Shown one piece after another: positions 35,501-44,321 of a stretch of DNA of 64,000 nucleotides; position 1 is the first letter of the stretch; every line of letters begins with the position of its first letter. The position numbers and the translations under genes are program-made. Origin of the DNA: Asterias amurensis (lineage: Eukaryota; Echinodermata; Asteroidea; Forcipulatida; Asteriidae); NCBI RefSeq assembly GCF_032118995.1, contig NC_092650.1:20150501-20214500 (forward strand), read 5' to 3'. The notes under the pieces were generated by a model. It was not told the DNA's origin, ran no database searches, and worked only from the letters and a program-made list of their open reading frames with translations.

Positions 35501-38299
35501 CCATTGAAGTTTACAATCTATTTTACTTATTGCAATTTATGTTTTACATAAAGCTCTACACAAGGGATTGTCTAGTTGTTTGTTTCGGCGAAAATAACAA
35601 AACTTCAAAAGTGAAGTTGCAGTGTAAGAAATACTGGGTCAGACTTGACCAAGATCTTGGTCACGCGGGCTTGACCCGGCTGGATCAGTTTATGACCCAG
35701 AAATAATTGAATTTCAATCCGTGTCAAAATCCAATTTATATATTTACAAAACGCGTGACGTGTTATTAAAGATTCTGTGCAAAAATTGTAAAGAATGTAA
35801 TGATGTGCTCTGTTAATAATGTTTTCATGAGAATTGTACATAGTATTTGATAAAAAGAATGATTTGTTATAAATTGAAATGAGAGTAAAGAATTTTAAAA
35901 GTTGGCCTGTTTCGTGTTCTATTTTTTCTTGTGTTAATATCTGGTACTTAAATGTTTTACTCTAAACAAAGGAGAAATAGTTTACAAGAGCATTAATCAA
36001 TGATAAATCCATGAGACATAGATTTAAAGGCAACGTTTGCATTTGGTTTTTGGAACCGCTTGCCATTTTAACGGTAAATGTAAAACTACATTTCATTGCA
36101 CAGGGTAGTCGCGGTCCTGAAGAGATATCACCGAAAATCCGGAGCGATTATCTTTACAGGAAGAATACTGCCCTAAAAATACACAATCTGAGTATCTATT
36201 TCGGGGATTCCGACGAAATGAAATGTTTCCCAAAATACTTTATATATCCTACATGTTATCAGAAGCTTCTGTAGGCCTACCTCTAACCATTAGTTTTTAC
36301 TTACATTTCATTTATAAAGAGGTGAAACTTTAGAAAAAAATACTGGATTTCTCCACGAATGGTTTATTAGAGTGCGGCGACTTGGAAGCAAGTCTAATCG
36401 CTAGGTTCCTAGCTAAAGTGCAGGGCACGTGGGTCATCGTGTTGTTGATAGTTGAATACCACTGTGCAGTGTACAAAACGTTATACATGTGTGTAATGCA
36501 AACCGTGCAGTGAGCAAGCATGCAACAGCAGTTGCTGTAGTGTAGTAGTGTGTGTCTCGGTCAGGCGGGCTGCATATTCCGAAAGTCAGTTGGCTGGAAA
36601 GAGTAGCTTCTCAGTCCAAACCTCACAGAGGATCTGTAAGTATTAATGTCAATGTTGGCCATTAAAGCGAAAGAGTCTTTGAAGTTATTGCGGAATTATG
36701 TACGATATGGATCTTCACAGAGCTTTATAATGCCCATAATGTAATCCTGAGTAGTGTTAGGCTGCGCCGCATTGTAATCCATTGCAAAGGTCGCATGGCA
36801 TGCTGACCTCTGCCAGCAATACATACCGTGTGCAGTATGGATGCTAATAGGTTGTGAACATTCGTAATGCATGCCTATTCACCACATGTCACTAGGCCTA
36901 TACGATGAGAGCCTGTCCCCACTCACACAGCTAACTTTGTTGGGCGGTTGGTCTTGATCTTACATTTAAGGTGGGCTAGCCCCAGTGGCCTTTATCTACA
37001 TGTATATGTACTCACGCAACTCGTAATGGCCTATCATTTTGACCATAACAACTTAAAGGCAGTGGACACTATTGGTAAGTGTCAAAGACTAGCCTCACAG
37101 TTGGTGTATCTCAACAAATGCATAAAATAACAAACCTGTGGAAATTTGAGCTCAATCGGTCATCGAAGTTGCGAGTTAATAACGAAAGAAAAATAACCCT
37201 TGTCACACGAAGTTGTGTGCGTTTAGATGGTTGATTTCGAGACCTCAAGTTCTAAATCTGAGGTCTCGAAATCAAATTCGTGGAAAACTACTTCTTTCTC
37301 GAAAACTATGGCACTCCAGAGGGAGCCATTTCTCACAATGTTTTATACCATCAACCTCTCCCCATTACTTGTCACCAAGAAAGGTTTTATGCTAATAATT
37401 ATTTTGAGTAATTACCAATTTTATGCACATGTTGAGATACACCAACTGTGAAGGCTAGTCTTTGACAATTACCAATAGTGTCCACTGCCTTTAAGTAAGA
37501 ACAAACATTCAAAGCATTTCAAAGATTTATTGAATTGAATTGAATTGAACAAATATGCAGAAACTCATCTGCAATAACCCCCCCCCCATAAAAAAAAAAT
37601 TCAAAATGAATCAAGTCAACAAAACAAGAATCAACCCTGAAAACCAACTGAACACAGGGTTCAAATGATGGAATGACATCTATCTGTATTTCAAAAAGCA
37701 CAATTCATACAAATTTCCTGTAGTTCATAAAGTATTAAATTCTCGCTGGCATTGTTGATGGGAGGGGACAAACACGGAAGGTGAAACTAAGGAAAGAACA
37801 AAATAACAAACACTACTACGATTGAACTGATTTCACAATGATTAGATTAAATATTGTCGTCTAGTTAACGAATAACAATTTCTTGATTTGTGTAATTCAT
37901 AACACAGTCTTTAAACTAATGTTTTTGAGAGAGATTGGCTGTTGCCAGCTTGGCGTTATATCCCTTGTGGGAGTTTGCCGAGTTCCCTTGATGGGAAGAT
38001 AATTTAAACAAACAAACAAACAAACAAACAAACAAACAAACAAACAAACAAACAAACAAACAAACAAACAAACAAACAAACAAGATATGAAAAACAATGG
38101 GGCCTCTAGGGGGACCATTGCTATAACTACATGTTGAGTGTGCACTTTTTGTTTAATACAATATTTAAAGTAATGTGTAAAAGATATCATCAAGCTGTTT
38201 AATATTTACCTTAAATATAATTTCTTTTTTTTCAGACAAGACCGACCGTACTTATTTTGTCCAACATGGAGAACTCAACTACTGGTGATGACATGGTGA
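26580..38299 (+). CDS. Probable TEPP/SPMIP8-like cilium or sperm microtubule inner protein
   Basis: Seven coding exons: 26580-26772, 27694-27755, 32088-32140, 32438-32502, 33004-33068, 33738-33802 and 38236-38299 (stop TGA 38297-38299). All borders are GT/AG and the phases agree throughout, giving 188 residues. Internal exons are very short (53-65 nt). Recognisable stretches are YHPKLPTFRRMDMD, VTYFNPPTSRY, ETLKDDIGSLKINWEDAK and GYAVRYLKPSITESWRY, ending PTWRTQLLVMTW. These proline- and aromatic-rich strings are typical of microtubule inner proteins of axonemal doublets; TEPP/SPMIP8 is my best match from memory, not verified. Upstream X-box and CRE motifs agree. The last exon is shared out of frame with the next gene. 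If its internal donor at 38296 is used, the frame still closes at once (ACA TG|A). Confidence 0.72.
26773..27693 (+). other. Intron 1 of the TEPP-like gene
   Basis: AT-rich intron. I see no repeat family or exon in it. Confidence 0.5.
27815..27910 (+). repeat. Short imperfect tandem repeat
   Basis: GTACGAAGTG and AAGTGTCCA units recur four to five times with short spacers, including one inverted unit (CACTTCGTACC). It lies in intron 2 just after the exon at 27694. Confidence 0.6.
28855..29227. mobile_element. TTAA MITE, family A
   Basis: TTAA at both ends, terminal AGGGCAGTGGACACTTTTGG, interior GACCTCAGAATTAGATTTTGAGGTCTC palindrome (positions 29014-29042). A short duplication (GTCCGAGTCCGGTGTC) alters the right end. 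Confidence 0.85.
29444..29740 (+). pseudogene. Unrecognised exon-like open frame in intron 2
   Basis: An open frame of about 98 codons begins VIHIDYDVDFFDESILDKNV and ends LQDVATELYE, followed by TAA inside an AATAAA motif. A TTGTAG acceptor-like site lies just before it (29439-29444). Composition looks coding (acidic start, hydrophobic core around FFTMFAKHFKFTFPCLVG), but I recognise no family. There is also a long minus-strand frame over the same interval. It may be a relic of a mobile element or a retrocopy tail. Treat as a candidate only. Confidence 0.25.
30263..30498. mobile_element. Family E inverted-repeat element
   Basis: Ends GGCCCAATTTCATGGAGCTG and CAGCTCTATGAAATTGGACC. A second inverted pair sits inside (TTTCTTCCTTGATAAAAACAG against CTGTTTTTATCAGGGAAGAAA). 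Confidence 0.8.
31518..31861. mobile_element. TTAA MITE, family A, reverse orientation
   Basis: TTAA at both ends. The left terminal repeat is diverged (AAGACACCGGAAACTATCGG); the right is canonical (CCAATAGTGTCCACTGCCTT). Internal GAGACCTCAAGTTCT / CTTGAGGTCTC palindrome present. Confidence 0.85.
34193..34514. mobile_element. TTAA MITE, family A
   Basis: Well preserved: TTAA and AGGCAGTGGACACTATTGG at the left, TTAA at the right, central palindrome around GAGACCTCAAGTTTAGAATT. It lies in the long last intron of the TEPP-like gene. Confidence 0.9.
34936..34955 (+). repeat. Poly-G tract
   Basis: Twenty guanines in a row. It is a potential quadruplex former and also a known sequencing and assembly trouble spot. 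Confidence 0.8.
34956..36540 (+). other. Intron 6 of the TEPP-like gene, middle part
   Basis: AT-rich intronic DNA with short frames only. I see no exon or known repeat until the putative leader exon near 36.55 kb. Confidence 0.4.
36550..36635 (+). promoter_or_regulatory. Candidate non-coding first exon of the integrase-OTU gene
   Basis: A G/C-richer stretch (GTGTCTCGGTCAGGCGGGCTG...) ends in a good donor, GATCT|GTAAGT, at 36636. Spliced to the acceptor at 38236 it would place the ATG at 38266 about 30 nt into the next exon. This would give the integrase-OTU gene its own promoter inside the TEPP-like gene. Only the donor is seen; the exon is inferred. Confidence 0.3.
37053..37494. mobile_element. 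TTAA MITE, family A, recombinant long-TIR copy
   Basis: TTAA at both ends. Unlike other copies, the first and last 75 bp are inverted copies of each other (GGCAGTGGACACTATTGG...TTGGTGTATCTCAAC against GTTGAGATACACCAA...). A complete left-type end (GAGTAATTACCAAT) lies just inside. It looks like a fusion of two family members. Confidence 0.85.
38006..38083. repeat. (AAAC)n microsatellite
   Basis: About 19 uninterrupted CAAA units, 150 bp before the acceptor at 38236. The apparent (VCLF)n frame over it on the minus strand is an artefact of the repeat. Confidence 0.95.
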
Positions 38300-41200
38300 G
38301 GTTTTATTTCTCATTCTAACAATTAATTTTGTGGGATTCAAAATTCAATATGAAGTAGGTTTTTAATATTTTCTTCGTTGGAGTATAATTAGGTGAGGTT
38401 GGCAGTAGCAGCATGTGTACATCTCTTGGAGTAGTGTTTGTTGTGAAAAGAACTGGTTTTTTATCAATGTTTTGATCAGTGTGACTTGAAGACTATCAAA
38501 GCATGCTGATAAAATTGTTGAGTTGTCAACCATCAGTTCTTTATACTATTATCGAGCTATGCAGAGATTGTTAATTTCCTCTGTTATTAAAGCATTTATA
38601 AAACCGTTTTTTTTTTAGTATGCAAGCATTTTCTAGGATATGTTTTGTTATCTTTTTGGCCTGTTTACGGGACTCATCAAACCAAAAGTACCACTGCTTC
38701 TAGAAAAATATACTGTTATGCCCCTTTTAAAATGGCCCTCAAGACATTTGTTTTACGCTGGTTGCAAGTTAGCTGGATTTCGAAGTCCACTACCCATCCC
38801 CATCTGGCTTTACTTTTTTCCTTTTCCAGCCAGTTGCATCCTCTGGTTAAAGGTGCTAATAAGCGTTCTGTGTATGTTTATTATTATGTTAGTTAGCTTT
38901 TCCCTTGCAATACGCTACTAACATTCACTTATGGCTACATACGCTATTGGTGTGCAACGCCATAAGGTTGTGCACTACTAGGCAGTGCTCAATGCCTATG
39001 AGAGTAACACCATCAGCCCGGTACGATAAGGCGAGATGTCTCTCGTTCCACCCACCAGTATTTTTGGTGAGCACATTGTGTACATGCAATTGAAATGAGA
39101 GGTTCTAGTCTATAGACTGTTATCTACTGCCTTATAGTTGGTCATGTCTTTTGTGCTTAGAACAGTAATGCATGCTACTGCTCAGTAGACAGAAAAGAAC
39201 CAGACTAATGTACCATTTTGCCTCTATTTGGTAACATTGATTTGAAGGGAGGAGAAGACCAAGATGGCCGCACCATGAAAACATTTTATAAGCAACTTCT
39301 TTACAGTGCATTTTAAGCTTTTCATTAGCATCTGAATCTCACTAATGGAATTTAGTTTTCACATTTTTGCAGAGTGTAAACTGTGAAGAAAAGAAGCATC
39401 ATGACAAAGAAACAGACAAACCATCAGCTGATGAGCACACGTCAGACAGTCAGGGATGCGTTCCAGTACAACCGGTAAGTACATCTGGGTGTTACTAAGG
39501 CCTACTCATCGCTAACTCATCCCGAGACAGCCGTGCAGGGCCCAATTTCACGGATCTGCTTACCGTAAGCAGGGAAACTGCACTTACGGAACCAGCGAAT
39601 TCTGTGCTGGCATCAAGCGTTTTTAATGGGTTTGTGGGGAATTTTGGCTTGTGCGCGTGCGTACTCCATACACCATACAAGGCCAGCGCAGAAATTCAGC
39701 GCCTGAAAAGCGCAGAATTTGGCGGTAAGCAGAGCCTTGAAATTGGGCTCTGGTTTTTGGTACCTTGATGAATGCATCTGCTGTCGGGCATTGTCACAGT
39801 TATCGGCCCTCTGTCATGCCTACAGCAATGTTTCAGCCTGTCCAGTCTCAGATGTTGTGGGACCAGGACTTCCTCTGCTGCCTCTCTTTCGCTTGCCTCA
39901 ACTGTTCCTTGAAGGATGGTTCTGGACTGGGAGTCGTGTGACCGTCTTGACGTAGGTCTTGGGCCAATTCTGACATTTTTTTTAATAAGGGAATTAAAGT
40001 ACAGTCAAGAGGTTTTAAATAAGGTGAAAGTGCCTTCTGTTGACTAAACATGGTCGGGTCATGTTTAATCACTTTTAACTGTATTTATATCGCACTTTTA
40101 AGCTGAACCATGTGATCTCCTTTTGACAATTAAGAAACAAACTGTCCCAGGTGTTAATTATAATTTCAAATTTTTTATTGGAAATTCAGAGTCCAAATTC
40201 TAGCTACGTCTATGAGTGAGTAGATAGCTTCAAAATGTTGTAATGAGATACAGAATCTACTAGCAAGTTGTATAGGAGCACGTAGACTTGGAGACAACTT
40301 TGTTGCACTGAGCCAAAGCCTAACGGTTATTTGTCATGGCTGCGCGGTCAAGTGACTCGAACTCTGGTGTTTCTGACCAGACCAGCAGAAAGGGGGTTGG
40401 ACTACCAGTCTTAACACTTGTGTGCTCATGCATTGACTTTTTGGCATGGTTTGCGGCTGGTTTTGCCTTACAGCACCTTTTAAGCTTGATGTAATGGTGA
40501 TATGTAATAAAATGCATCTTATAATTCGAACATAGCTCTGCATACCTTGTTGAAAAGTCTTTAAGCACCGTCAGGTAAAGCAAAGCACTATCATGTTTAT
40601 GTTTAAAAAAAAGGACCGCATTCAGAACAGGATGATATGAGGGTTTTTACTCATTTTGTGGTTTGCCAATGTGGAATACAATTTCTACAATATTATGAGT
40701 TATTAAAGTTTCTGCAAACCACATCACATTTTGAACCTACTCTCTCTTGGTACAGGTCAAAGAGAAAGGACGTAAACTAGGATCTGTGTCGGCTATTCCA
40801 GATGATCAGTACAACTTCATCATTGGTATTCTAGAAGGTCACATACAGCTGAATTCGATCTCAAAGAATAAACGCACCAAAGCCCAAAAGGCAGCCATTA
40901 TGCGTCTATGGCGCAACAAAGGACTCCTGCAGGTTGCGAAAGTCCACAATCCCCTAATTGGGAAGAAGGAGAAGCGGCTGATATCCAAGAAAGATGCGAG
41001 GATCATACTGAGGGAGAGTGAACGAGCTATCGTTACACAGAAATACCACCAGAACCACAAGGGTAATGGAGCTCGTCGCCTCTTTGGCGTTGTGAAGGAT
41101 TCTTTCATTGGATGCAGTAGGCAGAGCATCCAGAGTGATCTCAAGAAGTTCAAAGTTTCTCAGGAACGCAAGTTGGGGCCATCAGTGGAAACCACTTTTC

Positions 41201-42969
41201 AGCCACCTCTTAAGGTGCTGAAGGAGCCACAAGAGCGCCATCAGATTGAAATTGTGTCTCTAGAAGGGACTGTCAAGCAGAAAGCAAAGACCTGTGTACT
41301 GGTTGTCCAGGATGTGTTCTCCAAGTTCGTATGGCTGAGGCCTGTCACTAAAAAAGACAGTGTTGAGATAACCCACCATCTTATGGCTTTGTATAGTGAG
41401 TACGGGCCACCCCAAGAACTACTATTTGACCACAAAGAAAAGTTTTATGACACAATTAAACAAATGTGTGTTGATTTAAAAATTCAGCGTATTAACGGTG
41501 TTGTGACAAGATGCCAATGTGAAGCAAGTGACAGTTCAGATGGACTTTGGAAAGAGAAAATGACATTAGACTTGTTTCAGTTTGCAAACAGTAATTCGAA
41601 CTGGGTAGAACATCTCCCGAGCTACCAACAAAGACTAAATGAAGAAAGGCACCAATCACTGGGAATGTTAAACCCATTCGAATTGTTTTTTGGACGGACT
41701 TCTAATACACTCCCTAGTAAAATGTGCTTGGGGGAAAATCCTTCTGAAGTAGATATGGCCAATGTGAGCATGAAACTAGAAAATGAGTTCAGCCATGAAG
41801 CATTAGACCAATTAACACAGCAATCATCTGGGACACCGGTGCATACTTTCGCTAACACCCACTTCATGGAGAATATCCTTCAGAGAATCAGTTCTAAAAG
41901 CTCTAGTGACTGCAAAGCACTACACGCTTTTATAAACACTCACCTGAAGCTAGCGACCTCAAAAGACTCTGTCAACAAAAAGAGGGACGATCTCATTGCA
42001 CATGCAATGGAGTTGGGATATTTTGAACGAGGAGACACCCCTAGGGACAGCAACTGCCTATTCCATGTACTTGTTGATCAGTTGAGCAGGGCTAAAGTCA
42101 ACAGTCGACTGGACCACAGGCAGCTGAGACATCAATTAGTTGATCACCTCAGGCGGAATCCCACAAACTCAGATGGCGAGCATCTGCAGTCCTTCCTGTA
42201 TGTAATGACGTGGGAGGAGTATTTGAACAGGATGGAAGAAAATGAGTGGGGAGACCAGTTCATTCTTCAAGCCTTCTCAAGTCTATACCAGGCGACCATC
42301 CACATTATTTCAAGTCTTGGTGAGAACTATAACTACATAGTTACCCCCATCGCGGAAACACCCAGAGGACAAGAGTTAATCTTGGGGCACATGTTTGAGA
42401 GGCACTACATTAGCCTTGAGCCCTTGGATTCACTTTCACCCGAAAACTCGCCCTTGTCGGTGCTTCACCCGGCCTCCGATACTAGTGCAACTAACACCCA
42501 TGTTGTGGTGCAACAGGTAGAAACAAGCTATGAAGATGTTCTACATTACTTTGCAGAGAAAGACAGCGTGCAGAAACGAAGCAGGGTAGTACTTGAGAGA
42601 GAGGACAGCTCTCCATCATCTGGATTCACACGCATATGCACTAGAGGGCCTCGTTCTAGGTTCTTTTTGGACTTTATGAATGAGAGCGGCAGGCAGTACA
42701 CCACTAATGGGACAGTTGCGCTCATCCCGGAAGAAGATATGCAAATCTACAATGGAATTGATGATGTCATCGCTCAGAGTCTTAGCGATGGGGACTGGAT
42801 TGAGGAGATCTGCCCACCGTTCATTTATTGGGTGACGCGGGTGCGATCATTGACTCGACCTGTGCAGCGTTTATCGGCCAATGTTGCTATCCTTCTCCAT
42901 GCTGAGTGTGATGAGTACAGATCCTGGTGTCTCCGTGTTAAGGACAGTATGCCTCATGCATTGCTCTAG
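38266..42969 (+). CDS. Domesticated integrase fused to an OTU protease (KRBA2-like integrase type)
   Basis: Coding exons 38266-38295, 39373-39474 and 40756-42969 (stop TAG 42967-42969) join in phase 0. The product has 781 residues. The ATG at 38266 has a strong context (CCAACATGG) and starts MENSTTGDDM. Residues 45-195 resemble the N-terminal part of Gypsy-type integrases (TKAQKAAIMRLWRNKG). Residues 205-350 form an rve-type integrase core. Residues 460-600 form an OTU domain. Residues 640-781 match nothing I know. OTU domains cleave ubiquitin chains, so a role in ubiquitin editing is possible. The introns, absence of LTRs, absence of reverse transcriptase and an intact 740-codon frame argue for a host gene, not a live element. 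Its start overlaps the end of the TEPP-like gene. Confidence 0.8.
38300..39372 (+). other. First intron of the integrase-OTU gene
   Basis: AT-rich. A pair of overlapping plus-strand frames around 38640-38920 looks non-coding (two frames at once, no matching family). Confidence 0.4.
39538..39750. mobile_element. Family E inverted-repeat element
   Basis: Ends GGGCCCAATTTCACGGATCT and CTTGAAATTGGGCTC; subterminal GCTTACCGTAAGC palindrome. It lies in the second intron of the integrase-OTU gene. Confidence 0.7.
40333..40450 (+). repeat. SINE-like fragment
   Basis: CATGGCTGCGCGGTCAAGTG...GAACTCTGGTGTTTCTG and TTGGACTACCAGTCTTAACA resemble the SINE at 22616 and 46463. Boundaries are uncertain. Confidence 0.4.
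40756..42969 (+). CDS. Large exon: degenerate integrase core, OTU domain, orphan C-terminus
   Basis: Integrase core: the position of the first catalytic aspartate is serine (IEIVSLEG, S212). The second aspartate is kept (LLFDHKEKF, D269), but the usual DNG is DHK. No glutamate sits in the expected G-x-V-E context (SDSSDGLWKEKM, 302-313). After it comes the conserved tail NWVEHLPSYQQRLN...NPFELFFGR. OTU domain: RDSNCLFHVL gives D475 and nucleophile C478, and FERHYISL gives H594, so the protease triad appears intact. The last 140 residues are rich in aromatic and acidic residues (PEEDMQIYNGIDDVIAQSL; GDWIEEICPPFIYWVTR). The acceptor is TTGGTACAG|GTCAAA. Confidence 0.85.
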   Translation, partial: VKEKGRKLGSVSAIPDDQYNFIIGILEGHIQLNSISKNKRTKAQKAAIMRLWRNKGLLQVAKVHNPLIGKKEKRLISKKDARIILRESERAIVTQKYHQNHKGNGARRLFGVVKDSFIGCSRQSIQSDLKKFKVSQERKLGPSVETTFQPPLKVLKEPQERHQIEIVSLEGTVKQKAKTCVLVVQDVFSKFVWLRPVTKKDSVEITHHLMALYSEYGPPQELLFDHKEKFYDTIKQMCVDLKIQRINGVVTRCQCEASDSSDGLWKEKMTLDLFQFANSNSNWVEHLPSYQQRLNEERHQSLGMLNPFELFFGRTSNTLPSKMCLGENPSEVDMANVSMKLENEFSHEALDQLTQQSSGTPVHTFANTHFMENILQRISSKSSSDCKALHAFINTHLKLATSKDSVNKKRDDLIAHAMELGYFERGDTPRDSNCLFHVLVDQLSRAKVNSRLDHRQLRHQLVDHLRRNPTNSDGEHLQSFLYVMTWEEYLNRMEENEWGDQFILQAFSSLYQATIHIISSLGENYNYIVTPIAETPRGQELILGHMFERHYISLEPLDSLSPENSPLSVLHPASDTSATNTHVVVQQVETSYEDVLHYFAEKDSVQKRSRVVLEREDSSPSSGFTRICTRGPRSRFFLDFMNESGRQYTTNGTVALIPEEDMQIYNGIDDVIAQSLSDGDWIEEICPPFIYWVTRVRSLTRPVQRLSANVAILLHAECDEYRSWCLRVKDSMPHALL

Positions 42970-44321
42970 AAGTAACGTTGGATTATCACCCTTGATAGGA
43001 TTTGTACAGAAACTACGTGATTTCTTCAGAAACCTTTTTAGAAATTAATGATTTATAAGTATAACACAAAATGTATTTACTGTGTAATGGTATGAACTTA
43101 TAGTTGTTTTATCAAGAGACCTACTGTGCTTAGTTGGAATACTTTGCCTCTCATGTAAAATATTTGTATTGTGGCGATCTCACTCTTGAGGACTTGCCCT
43201 TAGTCGACTCAATGAGTGGCAGTTGAGTAGGACCTCGTTTTTGTGCATTTCAATACCAGATGCTCAAAGCTCGCTCTAACAACCACAGCCACCTGTCCAG
43301 GTGCTTTCTAACTAGAGGAGGACAAATCAAATGGTAGATCCTCGGGCACTCAATACTCTGTACAATATTTCTTGACTTGTTCTTTCTTCGCTCGATCACC
43401 CAAGGCAGCATTCAGACCACATTGTTTTGACTCTCTACTCTGTACATCATCCTTCATCGGCTTATTGGTTGATAACGCATTTTGAGGTGGAGAATCTCTG
43501 TTCACGCTTCTCTCCGGGACATGGGGTTCTCTCTTCGTGTACCACGCCATTCTATTTGAAGCCAATCTTGGAGTTTCTGTTCCAAACGCTGTAATCTCCC
43601 TAAGAATCCAAAAGAAGTATATATGGATACTGATTGAAATCTCGTATCAGACTTCCAGAAGACGACATCCAAATTATTCAAGTTGTGTGCATGGCCTTTG
43701 GGATCTTTTTGAACTGTTACATTCTCTTCATCAAGTCCCGTTCAATGACTTCGTGAGACATGCTTCTCTTCTATAGGTATGTTCATATCCTTTGTGAGAC
43801 CCAAATCAGGCTTGTCGACATGTATGTCGTAAATTTTCTGAACAAGGGACTAAGCGTTCCCTTCGAGATAATATAGGACGAGCTTCATCTCTTGGAAGGG
43901 TTTCAGATGGAGGGCTTCGTATTTTCTTTGTATGACTTCAACTCATCAGCAGTGACCATTTCCGTTTGTCTTGTGGCATCGTTTCATTTGACACGTCACA
44001 CTTGTCTGTTTTTTTGTCCAATGTACTTCTTAGAAAATGTTGTGAGACATATTATTCGTATATGCGAATGGCGGACTCGGTCGTAGACCGCTGCAAATCT
44101 TCTTGAACGCAGAGGGAGTGTTCTTTCATGGCAGCTGGTTCCATGAACCCTGCTTCTGCCTGTTAAGCACAAAATCGACCGTTACGCAGCTCTATGAAAT
44201 TGGGACCTGTTCTGTATATGTACATATGGGCTAAAGATAAAACGCAAAAACACTGCTCTGCTCGTCAGTTAAGCTCATGACTATTTATGATGTTAAGAAG
44301 AAAAAGAAATGGCGATTGGGT
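42970..44321. other. 3' flank of the integrase-OTU gene with decayed coding-like sequence
   Basis: No clear AATAAA follows the stop. Between 43350 and about 44090 the minus strand reads as broken coding-like pieces (for example HVPERSVNRDSPPQNALSTN at 43350-43565), interrupted by several stops and frame changes. I recognise no family; it could be an old mobile element or pseudogene. A family E right-end fragment is at 44133-44211. Confidence 0.3.
44133..44211. repeat. Family E fragment
   Basis: AAGCACAAAATCGACCGTTA followed by AGCTCTATGAAATTGGGACC, nearly identical to the fragment at 50555. Confidence 0.55.

Noticed and set aside
37897..38193. Minus-strand frame with a (VCLF)n run
   Set aside because: Translation of the (AAAC)n microsatellite.
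39719..39955. 78-codon frame between integrase-OTU exons 2 and 3
   Set aside because: It begins inside a family E repeat and lacks splice borders in phase with the gene.
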